DNA from: Prorocentrum cordatum
Lineage: Eukaryota; Sar; Dinophyceae; Prorocentrales; Prorocentraceae
DNA length: 64,000 bases
Direction: 5' to 3'
Assembly: GCA_963575745.1 (NCBI GenBank)
Contig: CAUYUJ010014351.1
Coordinates: forward strand, 300,001 to 364,000
Below the pieces are notes generated by a model, which was not told the DNA's origin, did not search any database, and saw only the letters and a list, made by a program, of their open reading frames with translations. Both the position numbers and the translations under genes were made by a program. Shown here one piece after another: positions 22,400 to 33,846 of the stretch (position 1 is its first letter; each line of letters begins with the position of its first letter).

Positions 22400-25140
22400 C
22401 ATTCACTCTGCGCGCAATGTCTCCCTCTTGTTATTGAGGAGCCCGTCGCCCCCACCCGCATGGAGACGGTGGAACATCGCACCCTTACCCTCCTCACGCA
22501 TAATGTGTGCTCTCTTGTCCAGCCATGACGCCATGCGGAAGCTTCTCTCGCAGATGCTAACAAATATATATCTTCCTTGACAGGTAACAGGATCTGACTG
22601 AAGGCCACCGACAGCTGTTGTCGCAGCGTCCCCGACAAAAAACTCCACATCTGGAGCTGGGGTTGCAGTCGAGGTGTTTTCTCGACCGGTCATGCAGGTG
22701 TACAACTCAAGCTCTGGAGCGACATCTTCAGGACCCGACATGTATCTGCAGTTTACTCGCCCCTTGCTGTCCTACAAGGCCGCGGAGGGCGGTGCTTCTA
22801 CGATCAGGCCGCTTTCACCTTCTTGCCATCGTCGTTTACTTTCCTCCTCGCCCGTCGGTTGCCAAACAGAAGAGTAAACATCAAAAAGTGCGAATGCGCT
22901 GATCAAGTGGATGACAGGCGCTCCCAGCGAGCATCCTGCACAATGCTCAATGATCTTCGGAGGCGACCTGAAAGATCATGCGTGTATACCACCAGCCACA
23001 GACGTCTCGGATGAGGTTGACCCCACCGGACCTCTGATATCGTCGGCCAGAACATGACTGCATGCAGAAAAAAACACGTACCCTGAACAGTTTGGGCCAT
23101 GTTTCATCAACACCTTTGTGGGCGCGTAGGACACTTGTTTCGGACAACTGAGCACCGCGCGGGTGGACTACATAGGGACCCTTCGCACCTGGCTTTCGTT
23201 GGTCACGCTATGCAGGGTCCTCCAGAAGCTCGGCTGAAGGCTCCAAAGTGTCCCCACAGTCTGTCGATGGGACCACTGGCCCCTCCAGGTCTCGGTGCGT
23301 TACCTCTTCAGTTTCCCCGCGCGCCCACGACGAAAGCGGAGTCTTGGGATACGGATTGTTTGGCAGAAGGCGTTGTGAATGGGTTGTGGCGGGCTCGCTT
23401 TCTTCGCGAAATTGGAGACATGTTTTTTTGCACGTTTCCCGCATGGTCCAATCTCGAAAGAAAGGCCACTCCAGACCGCGCCTGGGAAAAAGGCTTGTGG
23501 GGGACATCAAAACCATTGCGTTGGGGCACTTTGCAAGGTATTCCGAAGACGATGTTGAGCACGCGTGTGATTGAGAAAACCAGCGAGACCTTTGAAGCGA
23601 CGATTCGAGCTACGAAACGAACTTTCTGATCTTCCTGCCGTTGTTACCGTTGACATTGTGTACATCCAGGGGTTCGCGATACTCCAGAGCCAACTTGTGT
23701 CAGTGGCCAAGCAGATAAAACAACATCGAGATGAGGACGGCAATCATCGGATGGAGTCGTTCACCGAACAAATCTGGGACGCCTGGAAGACGCCTTGCTT
23801 GTCTCTGCTTCATCGTCTTTGCCGCCGACTCGCCTGCGCGACGGTGGGACCATGGCGGCGTTTTTTCAATCAGCCGATCAGAATGCGCCCCATTGCTCAG
23901 ACGTGGGCTGATTTTCTTGCACAACGTGGGCCTCTGGGAGGCCAATCAGCTTTACCAGTTGCTCCTTCTTCTCTGCCAGCGGAACGGCTTGAGGATGGTA
24001 CGGAACATTGGTTTTGTGTGCGCCTGCAGAAGACACTCCACGGAGTTCGCCTATGGAGGTGTTTCGCATGATACTTCTACCCAGCAACCGCCAGCCCAAA
24101 CAGAAAGAAGAACCATATGCGTTCGCTGACACTCTCCCCACCATGGAATTGCCATCGCGTTGGGTTCGAGGGTTTCTCTGGGACGTTCGAGGAGGGGCCC
24201 GATTGCCGCTCGACCGGCGCCGGTCCTCGGGCTGCAGCATTCCGAAAAACCGCAGTCATCGCTCCCGGGCTGCGTTCTATTCGTCTCGTGCACCGCATGT
24301 GTCTTTTCAGCAAGGCGCGCAATGAGTATTCTGGGCGTCGTGGCGAGGCTATTCTGAGCGAGTTTTAGCCGACCACCTCCACGGTGGAATCCGTCGCCGT
24401 CGGCGAGAGACCGCAATCAAGATTCAGCCGATTATTGGATGGCGCCTCTCGTGCCTCCGCCAGTCGTGCAGCGCGCTCTTCTTTGATCGGGCCAACTTCT
24501 TCGGCAGCCTGAGAGCAGACACTTCAGATGAAACAGGCTATCTACGCATCCATCCAGTAACTACCACAGAGTCCTCACCTTGGATTGCTCGGATAGGGCG
24601 GGTCATGTCCAGGTTTTTGAAGGCGTTCTCCAGGGCCGTCAGTCCGCGCCTGCGGAATACACTAGATGTTCCGACCCTAGTGCGATCGCTCCTTGACTCG
24701 CTGTGCGACATGCTCAACCTCGCGGCTGCGATCTAGTCTGCAGTAGCCCAGTCATCGGCATCAATGGACAGAACCGTGATCTATCTGCCACGGCATACTT
24801 GGGCGACGCTGCCCATGATAGCATCGCCTCAGCAGCGTCCACTATGGCTGATCAGGCCTGCTCGCCCACTGCCAGCCTTCCCCGTGCTCTAGCCGCTGCA
24901 GGCGGTGCATTGAAAGAAGATATGCAAGGTACAGTGCCCCAGGTCGTCGGTCCAGGTGCGCTTTGGCAATCCCGCGCGTTGGCAGATCCCGCGCATCTTC
25001 TTCCCGTGCGCGCGTGCGCGCGCGCAATGCCTTGGCGCGCAGTGTCACGGGGCTGGGGCTGCATCACAACAGCGGTGCGCCATGCAGAACTAATCGCGAG
25101 AAGTGCGTGGCACGCTATGGGGGAGTCTTTTGTTTCCTAA
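22400..25140 (+). other. Region of unrecognised open frames
   Basis: Less repetitive than its surroundings, with moderate plus-strand open frames. 23099-23629 contains WRARFLREIGDMFFCTF. 23571-24071 contains AVVTVDIVYIQGFAILQ and QIWDAWKTPCLSLLHRL. A frame open from 24326 to the TAG at 24734-24736 reads IKIQPIIGWRLSCLRQ and FLKAFSRAVSPRLRNTL. They lie in different phases. No domain was recognised. This could be exons of an unidentified gene or a heavily decayed retroelement. Confidence 0.25.
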
Positions 25141-25593
25141 ACAGGCCCCACTACACATTCATGCATGTTTTTTTCTTCCAAGCGCGCCCGCAGTCTGCTG
25201 GGCGCAGTGGGCCGGAAGCATTTATCCCGTCGGCCAGCGGTTTTGGGCCCACCGACGGCCTCGTGTCGCAGCGGGGGCGGATTCTTTTCGGAAGCGCAGT
25301 AGTTCTCAAGATTCCGCAGGCGGACGGCACGATCGAGCACGTTTCATTTTTGGCACTGCGCATTTGGAATATGCTCGGCTTGGCCCCGTCTCAGCTCGAG
25401 CTTTGCGCGCGGCGTTTGCACTGGCGCAGAATGCGGTAGAGCGCCGCTCCGAGAATAGGCAGTTGTCGGCGGCGCTTTTCGGCTAGATGCGCAACGAAGA
25501 GCAGCCCGCCAGGGACAATTAATTTTTCGCCCGGGAAGCGTCTGGGATCCTCAGAGGGAACCCCTGGGCCTCGCAGGCTGCCGCGATTTCTAG

Positions 25594-26826
25594 ATGGTGA
25601 TCCGCGCCGATGGGGGCCCTGAACTAGCGGGCGCCGCGGGGCGCATTCATCTCAGAGTTTCCAACGAGGAGTTTCGCACGGGGCTTCGGGAGCTTAATTT
25701 CGCTGTTCTTCGCGCCAAGTTTCGGGCAGGAGACGCGCGGGGGACGGTGGGGGAACAATCAGTGGGGGAGAAGGTGAGTCCTTGACCCCCTGATCTTGCG
25801 CCCCCCCTCGTGCTTGGAGATGCATAAACAATGGCTGACGGCGCGGATCGCGGATTGGAATTCATGACCATCATGGGCGGCACGCTCGCGCGAGGATTAG
25901 CACCGAGGGAAGTCGTGGACTTAGGGCGGTTTCGCGGCTTCTCACCGCCGCTGCAATTTCCCATCATCATGTTCGGCACTTGTTCATCAAGCGGATTTGC
26001 CGAGACGATCGAAGCCCGGATTAATCGCGAAGTCACCCTGCCCCTTGCGTTCGAACGCTCCGCGCGCAGCGTTGGCCATCCGTCGCTCGAGGCCCTTCAG
26101 CGCCATATTCGCACTCTCGTTGGTCAGACTGGCGCGTCCTTCTCCTTCGCCCCTGTTGGCCCGGTCGATGACTATCAGAGCTCCGGGGCCCGAGACGGCG
26201 AAGAGGCGCGCGGCCGAAGCTCCGCCGACGAGCTCGCCGACCGCTGGCGGCAGCGGCAAGCGCGAGGCCGAGCGGCGGCAGGAGGCGCCCTCTCGCATGT
26301 TTCAGGGGGCACCATGATCTCATGCATTCCGCACGAACCTCCATCGGCACCGAGACCAGGCTCGCACTCGGCTGAAGCAGCAGAAGCGCCCCCGCGGCTT
26401 TGGCGCCACCATTCTGTTCGGCTGGGAGGCGCTTTTTCCGAGGCCGCAGCCCTGGTGGTGCTGCAGCTCCTCCTCTCGTCTCCTCCTTCCTCGACGCTGA
26501 TGGCGCACTGTGTCGGACATCGTGCAGCGAACTGCCCAGGCTTGGAGGGGGCCCGCCTGGTTCAGGTCTGCAGGCGGCGCCCAAGGCTGCGGGTTGCTGG
26601 TGGGGAGCCAGGCCGCTGCTGCAGGGGCTTCGGGCCGTTCCTCGAGGCAGGACAGCCTGATGCACCGCCCACCAGGCCTCGGCATAGGGGCCGGGTCGGC
26701 TCATGCCTTTACTTTCCCTCCCAGGTGAGCGTGTTCATTTCTTTCCCGGGCTCAACGGGCGGGGGTCAATGCAAACGGGGGTCAGTCAGAGCGCCAGATC
26801 ATGCAGGATCCCGCAGGGCTAGGTGA
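25594..26826 (+). other. Unrecognised plus-strand open frames
   Basis: 25594-25785 (LRELNFAVLRAKFRAGDA, followed by a GTGAGT that could be a donor) and 25831-26826 (starting MADGADRGLEFMTIMGG). The first ~90 residues of the latter look protein-like; the rest is compositionally biased. The two are in different phases. No family assigned. Confidence 0.25.
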
Positions 26827-26829
26827 TGA

Positions 26830-27245
26830 TGAGGAGGAGGAGGACGAGGAGAGGAGGAGGAGGAGAGGAGGAACAGAAAATTGGAGGAGGAGGAATTGGA
26901 GGGCGAAAACGGACGACGAGAGGAAGGGCGAGACTCCTCATCAATTCCTTTCCGTCAGAAACCACGAGACAGCTCGCCGCTTGGGCTCCACCGCCAGCTT
27001 AAACGGAGAGCATAATTCGGGCGTAGCCTCGCACGCGTTCGAATGCCCACACTTCGTTTTCGTACTACTCGTATTCCTCCCCGTCCTCCTCCCCATCATG
27101 ATCGTCGTCGTCGTCCTCCTCCTCGTCCTCCTCCTCGTCCTCCTCGTCTTCCTCGTCTTGCTCCTGCTCCAGCTCCTCCTCGCCGTCTCATCTAGGACCT
27201 CGTCCTCGTTTCTCCTCTTCCTCCTCCTGCTCGTCGTCCTTCTCC
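26830..27245. repeat. GAG then CTC simple sequences
   Basis: 26828-26900 is GAG/AGG-rich and 27060-27245 is CTC/GTC-rich (tcctcctcgtcctcct). Between them is an unremarkable unique segment. Confidence 0.75.
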
Positions 27246-27252
27246 TGGCACC

Positions 27253-27595
27253 TTGGCGGCCGATAATGTAACCGTCTCCGATCGGTTGCGGCATGTTGCG
27301 CCCTCTGCGGCCGAGAATAACACCGTCTCCTATCAGTTGTGCCATGGGCTGCGCCCTCGGCGGCCGAGGATAAAACCGTCTCCGATCGGTTGCGGCATAG
27401 GTTGCGCCCTCGGCGGCCGAGAACAAAGCCGTCTCCGATCGGTTGCGCCACGGGTTGCGCCCTCGGCGGCCGAGGATAAAACCGTCTCCTATCGGTTGCG
27501 CCACAGGCTGCGCCCTCGGCGGCCGAGAATACTTTGTTTCCTTATCGGTTGCGCTATAGGCTGCGCCCTCGGCGGCCGAGAATCAGGCCGTCTCC
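27253..27595. repeat. 53-bp satellite, about six to seven copies (array 1)
   Basis: Units ggccgagaataaaaccgtct plus ccgatcggttgcgccatagg plus ttgcgccctcggc recur every 53 bp (for example 27362 and 27415). The same unit appears at 33870-34000, beyond the 5' end of the minus-strand LINE. No other copies were noticed. Confidence 0.9.
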
Positions 27596-27731
27596 GCACG
27601 CCAAGATCCGCACCGTGCAGCTCCAGCCACCCAGGCGGCGCGTTCGCCGCCGCCGGAGGCCCGCAAACAGCGGCCTCAACGGGCGAGGGTCGGTCCGGAC
27701 GAAAGGAGGGGATTGGGAAAGGGGGGGTTAC

Positions 27732-27841
27732 GAAATCTGCTGCATGCAGCTGGTTTCGGCCCCACCGAGGGGCCCATTCCTCGATACATGGCCGCCTCCG
27801 GCGCTGGGAGGCGCTGGGAAAATCAGCTACGTGAGCTGATT
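27732..27841. repeat. Two small hairpins downstream of the LINE 3' end
   Basis: 27732-27760 contains CGAAA-tct-GCTGCATGCAGC-tgg-TTTCG, and 27821-27841 is AATCAGCT-acgtg-AGCTGATT, a perfect 8-bp stem. The motif acgaaatctgctgca also occurs at 18561. They could be 3' processing or end signals of the LINE, or unrelated. Confidence 0.45.
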
Positions 27842-28029
27842 CTCAAACCCCCCCTTTGCTATCCCCCCTTTCGCCCGGCCCGAGAGGGGCAGGGAGAAGC
27901 AGGCGCCCGCGCAGGCAGCCAGGATGGTGCAGGCTGCGCGGGCCGAGAGCGCCCAGGGCAAGCTGCCCGAGTGCGGACAAGAAGGCGCCCGCGTAGGCAG
28001 CCTGTGAAAATGAGGAGCTGCGCGGGCGA

Positions 28030-28690
28030 TCACGTCCTGGGCAACGGCTTGCACGTCCGCGGGTCGAGGCCCACCTTGATCTCGTCCGCCTTCCGCTCTC
28101 TCTCAGCCTGGGCCGAGGCTCTCTCCGCCTTCTGGCACTTCGCCGCAAGGCCCCTGTGCGTGCCCTTGGCCTCCTTGGCGTGCAGGCTGCATCGCAAGCA
28201 GATCCTGTACCCGTGGAAGGTTCTCAGCTCGTGCCCGTTGGGGTCCACCTCGTCCGCATCGCCTGAGCCGCGCACCTCAGGCTCTGGCGGCCTCGGCGCC
28301 GACTCCTGCTGGTCCGTGGCCTCGCTGGCGCCGACCTGCGACGAAGATGCCGCCTCCATGGACACAGCCGCCAGGCCAGCCAGCGCCAGCGCTGCAGAGG
28401 CAGGGCGCTTGCGGGCTCCGCTGGCGCCAGCCGCGAACGGCTTGGCGTGGCAGTGCCCCGTGTGGAACTTCTTGATGCTCGCGTCCGTGAACGCCGACCG
28501 CGGGCAACGGCGACAGTGAACGCCGCCTGGGAACTTGATGATGCCGTGCTGCACGATGTGCAGTTTGGGCCGCTTGGTCGAGAGGGCTCCACGTAGTCGC
28601 ACTCGAAGTCGCTGCGCAGCTCTGCCGCCTCCGCGCCAGCGAACGCAACCCAGTAGAACATGGCGTCCAGAGTGAGCTCCCTGGTTCGCC
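28030..28690 (-). pseudogene. LINE ORF2, C-terminal zinc knuckles
   Basis: After one more phase change near 28560, the protein reads GGVHCRRCPRSAFTDASIKK followed by FHTGHCH (C-C-H-H). After an Ala-rich linker comes YRICLRCSLHAKEAKGTHRG followed by LAAKC (C-C-H-C). The frame ends TGA near 28030 after CKPLPRT. The paired knuckles probably bind the element's RNA or target DNA; that role is inferred. Confidence 0.65.
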
Positions 28691-29690
28691 TGGCCTGCCT
28701 GTCGGCGGCTGGCGCGCTGAAGTGGTCCGCAACGAACCTCGCGCACCTGCCTGCCTCGTGGTTGCCACGCCTCCTACGCATGGTAACCTCGCCAGCTTTG
28801 ACATCCAGGAGGGTGCCGTGGCCTTTGACCCTCACGATGGTGACCCCAGTATCTCCGACGCCGCCGAAGTCGCCCGGCGCAGTCCAGATCAGCCTCCAGA
28901 TCTCCGCCCAGGCCGCCTTGTGGGAGGTAGTCGCAGCCCTTCCTCGCTCCGGCAGCCCGTTGACCACGAAGGGGGCGTCGAAGTAGGCGCGGGTAGGTGC
29001 GACCGAGTGCCTCAGGACGGCCAGCAGCGTCAGCAGCTCGGCGCCCCCGATGGTCTGCAGCGGCCCTGGCAGCGGTGCCCCCGAAGCCCTGACGGACGAA
29101 CGGGGCCCAGGGTCGGTCCCCTCGTCGCCAGGCGGAAGCTCCACGGCCGCACGCCGACATGGCCATCGAAGTGCCCGCCTCGCAGCAGCAGCCGTCCGCG
29201 ACGACCTCTGTGCTCATGAAGGGCATGCCGTCGCCCTTGATCCGCTGCAGCCCGTCCACGAAGCTACCCAGCGGCGGTCTCCACACAAGCTGCGGCTCTG
29301 GCAGCAGCAGGCGCTCCTCGACCAGGCTGGAGATGGTGATGCTGGTCTGGAAGGCCTTGAACTTCTCGAGCTCAACTGGCAGGACTGTGCTGGGCCAGCT
29401 GCTCGAGCACTCCAGATGCCGATGCCGCAACGTGCCCTCTACATCAGCATGGTGCTTGCAGTGCGGCGTCGGCGCGAGGCGAGGGGAGGCGCCGTACCTC
29501 CGCGAGTTGAGCCACTGCCCTTTGACCAAAACAGACCTCGCATAGCCTGTCTGGGCCTCCGTGAGCGGCTTCCACTTCTTGCCCCCAAGCGAAGTGCCCT
29601 TGCTGTGGTGGATCCAGCGTCTGATCTGGTTGACGAAGGCCCCGTGCTTGATACCCTCGTGGGTGTCCTTGGCCAAGTGCTGGAGCTGCT
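28690..29690 (-). pseudogene. LINE ORF2, zinc-binding linker and RNase H segment
   Basis: 29670-29400 contains a C-H-H-C set (HCKHHADVEGTLRHRHLEC), like the linker after many LINE RTs. RNase H follows with VVADG (first Asp, near 29195), a phase change, IGGAELLTLLAVL (Glu), YFDAPFVVNGL (second Asp), VRVKGHG and finally GNHEAGRCA (28769-28743). In the family the last motif is normally GN..AD, so the final catalytic Asp is Gly here. Confidence 0.75.
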
Positions 29691-31197
29691 ATCGCTGAAT
29701 GTCCAGCTTGGGCACCTGCTTGATGTACCAAGGTGACATGTCACCGACACTCAGAAACCTGGTGTCATCTGCCCTGGCCCACAGTTCGAAGTCGTACAGC
29801 GTGCAGCCGAGTCGTTTCAGGGAGAGAGCACCGCAGTCCCAACGGGCCCCTTCGCCTGGTCCCACCTGGTGATGTCCTTGGCGTAGTTGAAGGTGGCCCT
29901 GAGCTGGCTGATCGGCAGCCACTTCTCCCAGACAGCCCGAGCCAAAGTGCCGACAGGCTGGAGCGTAGCGCCGCAGATGGGATCTAGATCCTTCAGGCCT
30001 CGTATCATGAGGCAGGTGGTAGTGGACTTGCCCTGCGGCCGAGCCTCGACCGACTTCAAAATCAAGGACCTCGTCTGCTTCAGCTCGAAGCCCGACAAGC
30101 CCGTGCAGGACGTCCCGTACATGATGTTCGGCATGAGCCCTGTGTATGTCACCTTAGCGGCGGCCTGGCGTCCTCTCCGAAGCCCCAATCGTCGTCGTAG
30201 ACGTGGCAGCTTGGCCTTGGCGTGCTTGAGTCTGTCCTTCCTGACCTGCGCGTTGCGTTTGCCAGTTTCCGTGTGGTCCACGCCCAGGTTCCGCGCGTGC
30301 CCAGCTCCTTGCACCCCAGCGCTCTGGAACAGCTTGCCCTGGGGCCGCTACATGAGCTTCGCTTTGGAGGCCAGGACCCTCGGCTTCTTGGCTGCGACCT
30401 CCAGCTTAATCTTGGCGAGCTCCTTGACCAGCGCCTTGGTGCCAGTGGCGAGGTCCTCTGCGGCCCTGTCGTTGCCGCCCCAGCGCTGTAGCACCATATC
30501 GTCGACCACCACCGCTGGGATGACCGCCGCATGCTTGGCCCGCATCTCGCCGAGCGGCTGAAGGGGCATGAGCATCGCGAAGTCGCGGCGAAGGCGTCGC
30601 CCGCGAGTGTCGTCTGGAGCGCGCTCAACTCGTTGGAGCAGCACCCTTCCAAGCAGATAACCATCTTGGCATCCTGTAGAGGTTGACCCGCAGCTTGGCT
30701 AGCCACAGGGGGAAGTTGTATTTCAGGCAAGCACCGATGAGCTCGCGATGGAGGATCTGCTCGAAGGCCTTCCACAAGTCCAAAAGGATCGACTCGGAAC
30801 CCCAATCGTGCTGCTGGTGCATCGCGCTCATCATGTGCACCCATTCTGCTCTGGCCTGTTGTTGCCGCACAGCCCTGTCGCAGCTGCGTCCAGAGCTTGC
30901 CCACCAGTGGTCCCTGTTGTGCTCCGCCTCCCAGCGTTTCGCTACGCCGCGGCGAAGTCGCCCATGTGTGCGGACAAGCGCGCTGAGCAGCGCGATGGGC
31001 CGAAGCCCTTCGTCCGTCTTGAGGATGAAGGCGAGCTTGGCGACAGCGTTGGGCCACTCGCATCCCTCCTCGGTGCTGACCAACAGGTCGATCAGCCCCT
31101 CGATGCCCTCGTCGTCGAGCACCTGCAGTTCTCGAGGGCGCAGCGAGTCGAAGGAAAAGCCCGTCGCCCCCTTGAAGCTGCCGGTGACCGTCCTGAC
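29690..31197 (-). pseudogene. LINE ORF2, reverse transcriptase segment
   Basis: RT motifs in order on the minus strand: LAFILKTDEGLRPIAL (motif before A), ILLDLWKAFEQILHREL (motif A with its Asp), TLAGDAFAA (motif B-like, in a second phase), VVVDDMVLQRW (motif C, the DD at 30503-30498, in a third phase), and ARNLGVDHT (the downstream LG motif). Two stops are in frame (TAG 30350-30348 and TAG 29691-29689). A further phase change near 29835 links GPVGT to ALSLKRLGCTLYDFELW. With three phases and two nonsense codons the enzyme is not expressible. Confidence 0.8.
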
Positions 31198-32740
31198 CTA
31201 CTTTGCCGATGGGCGGGGTGGCCTCTCGCCCAGCTCGACTGGCCAGACCAGGTCCTTGTGCTTCGTGATGTTGCGATTGGGCTTGGGGGCCCCCGCGCCC
31301 CAGTACCCTGTCCATTCCTTCACCAAGGCTTTGACGGTCTCCTGGAGCGAAGGAGGGGAGCCGTCGAGGGTCGCACCCTGGGGCCGAGGGGCCCAGCCTT
31401 GCGGAGGCTTGGTGAGGGCGTGGAGGGCCCCTGTACCTTTGGAGTGGTTGTCGATCACCCAGTCGTTGTAGTTTTCCTCCCTGCGATTAACCTCGCCCTG
31501 GACTTCGGCGTCGGCGGCCTCAGAAACGTCGGCGCTGACAGCGTGCAAGGAGTGCAAGTCCAGGTGCTGGGGGTGGGCTGCGAAGAGGCTGACCTTCTGC
31601 GTGAGCTGCTCTCGCCCTTGGAAGGTGTCGCTGGTGAAATAAGCGCACTGCAAGTTGAGCTTCTCGATGGCACGGAGGGCCCGCTGCCGCCGAAACGCGA
31701 GCCCGATCTGCGCAGTGTCCTTGAGGGCTAGCGCCATGCTCCTGAGCCGCATGGTGCCAGCACTGACCCGCGGCAGCCGCTGCGGGCTTGGCATCGTGAC
31801 CTTCGCCATCTTGAGGCGTGGCCTGCAGGCGCGCCCAGAGTATAGCTCAAACTCGTGAGACAGGCCGAGCACATCAGCTTTGTTCCACTCCGCCTGGCAG
31901 ACGAAGACCTTCCACTTGCCGTCGATGGAGCTGGTGGCCTCCATGGCCTCTCGCGTCGCAGTCCACCCTGTGCCGCGCTCGGTAGTGCAGCGCGCCCGAG
32001 GCACAGGGGCAGGGAAGCGCTTGGGACAATCCATGACCGGCATGTGTTTCTCGATGGTGCCACCGTCGATCTCGAGCTTGACAGGGAAGTGCGGGGCGGC
32101 GCCCCAGCCATGCAGGTCCTTTGCTCTGGCTTGTCCGAAACACTCGCTGATCAACCAGTAGTCGATGATGTGCCCCCCAGGGCGGCATGTACCCTCGTCT
32201 GGCGCCACCACCCTCAGGCTGAGCGCGTCTAAGATGCCCGACTGGGCTAGCTGCTGCGGCTCCATGTCGAAGTCGCCTCCGATCACGGTGGGCTTGCCAA
32301 TCAGCTTGGCCGCCCCGTAGATGACCTCCAGGATCTGAATTCGGACATACCCTCGTTCACCCTGAGGCAGATGTTGATCCACGTGACCCCGCCAGGGGCC
32401 ACTCTCGCGAAATGCGCCACGCCTGGCGCGCACTGGGAGGATGCTGAACTCATTGAGCGGCTCGAAGACACCGAGCCCGTGCACGCGGGGAGCAAGCTGC
32501 AGCAGCCCTCCATGTCCTGACCGTCCTTGGGCGGTCCCGACCGCGGCGCTGTCCAGAGCATGCCAGCCGTCGCGCTTGAGCTTGTCGGAGACCTCCTTGC
32601 AGCGCTCCTCGCTGAGGTGGGTCTCCTGCACGTTGATGATGTCCATGTTGAGGGTGCTATTGTACTGGAGCAATGCTTCAAATCTGCTGTAGGCGTTGGC
32701 GTTGATGGTCGAGGCGTTCCACCACCGCCGCCTGCGCGAG
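31198..32740 (-). pseudogene. LINE ORF2, endonuclease (EEP) segment
   Basis: An apurinic-type endonuclease/exonuclease/phosphatase fold is shown by NVQETHL (near 32625), GGDFDMEP (near 32265-32285, the GGDFN motif) and HIIDYWLIS (near 32150-32175). The frame is open from the ORF1 junction to TAG 31200-31198, except for a stretch of about 75 bp (roughly 32355-32430) where the sensible protein (RVAPGGVTWINICL) is in a different phase, meaning two compensating indels. After the endonuclease a linker of about 200 residues leads to the RT. The TAG is in the same frame as the RT that follows (SAK-stop-VRTVTGSFKG). Confidence 0.8.
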
Positions 32741-33715
32741 CTAATCCCGTGGCTTGTCCGTCTTGGGCATCTTGCATGCTCTGAGGGTGCCCAGCGCTTC
32801 GGCAATTCGTTTCCGCTCCCCCTCATCGTCGCAAGCGTCCAGCAGGCCGCCAGGATCTTCGTGGGCCATGAGCGCGTCGAATGCCTCCTCCGAGGACGGC
32901 TCCTTGGCGCCAGCGTCACGTGCAGCTGCTTCTGCAGCTTCTGCGTATCCGCCGTTGGCTCCTCCTCGTCCAGGATCGCGTGAAGGGGCTCCTTCGCCTC
33001 CGACCGCTGCTGCAGCCTGCGCGGGCTGCGTGGTGGCCTCTGCGTCGGAGTCCAGCTTGTCGACCGCAGTGGGGATGGCCTTGATGACGTCGGCGGCTGA
33101 GAGGTTGTCGACCGCCAGCGACCCAATGTTGTCCTTGAGCTTCTTGCCGTCGATGCCACCTGGGTCTTGCTTAACGCCGTAGAGCTTGGCTGCCTCCTGC
33201 TTCGCCGTCTCCAGCTCCTTCTCCAGCTTGGTGACCTCGCCTTCCTGTTCGGAGATGGTTGCCAGCAGCTTGAGCGCCCTCTCCCTGTTGGTGGCGAGCT
33301 TGTCGCGCGCTGCTTGCAGCGCTCTGGCAGCCTTGTCCGCAGCCTGCGGGGCTTCGCGACCAGCAGCTCCAAGCACACCAACAGCCGCAGCACGTCTGGC
33401 ATTGTCCACCTTGCTGCGCGAGGAGTGCGAGAGGGCCCCTTGCGTCTTCTCGTAGGTTTCGATCGGGAGGTCAGCCCAGGTCTGGATCTCCTCCGCAATG
33501 AGCGTGGCCCCAGCGGGCGACTGCTAAGCATTGCCCAGCTTAGGCCGTTGCTTCCTTCCGCGCTGCCACGGCTCCTTGGCCCAGCTGCTGTCGGCTCCTT
33601 TCGGCCCGCCGACGCGCCGGCGCTGACAAGGCGCCCGATCTTGTCCACAACCTCCGCATGACTTGCGCCCCTTGGTATTGCACTCGCCGCAACCGCACTT
33701 GCAGTATTCTGCCAT
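32741..33715 (-). pseudogene. LINE ORF1: Cys-rich N-terminus and coiled coil, one internal TAG
   Basis: The start ATG at 33715 sits in a favourable context (GCC ATG G), 131 bases after the leader relic. It opens with a Cys cluster (EYCKCGCGECNTKGRKSCGG, then CGQDRAPC), likely zinc binding. About 110 residues on comes a long coiled coil (ATISEQEGEVTKLEKELETA) and an acidic/Ala-rich tail ending KPRD-TAG at 32743-32741. One in-frame TAG (33526-33524) interrupts it after GNA; the frame stays open on both sides (next residues QSPAGATLIAEEIQTWADL). ORF2 follows at once in another phase. Confidence 0.75.
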
Positions 33716-33846
33716 GGCCGAGACCAGAACCGTATCCACGCGAGAAGCAGCAACGCGAGTGAGCTGAGCTTATGTGGCCCAGCGAAAGCTTGCGGGGCTA
33801 GCCGCGGACTAGCGGTATCCGCTTCCTTCCCAGGGGAAGGCGTCGC

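Noticed and set aside
22455-22580. Endonuclease start (LTLLTHNVCSLVQ) of a third LINE
   Set aside because: No QET, GGDxN or RT motifs follow in any phase within 2.5 kb.
25831-26100. Possible tryptophan synthase alpha exon (MADG ... FPIIMFG)
   Set aside because: Only a loose resemblance to the ADG and PI..F patterns; the YYNP-type motif and catalytic context are missing and spacing does not fit.
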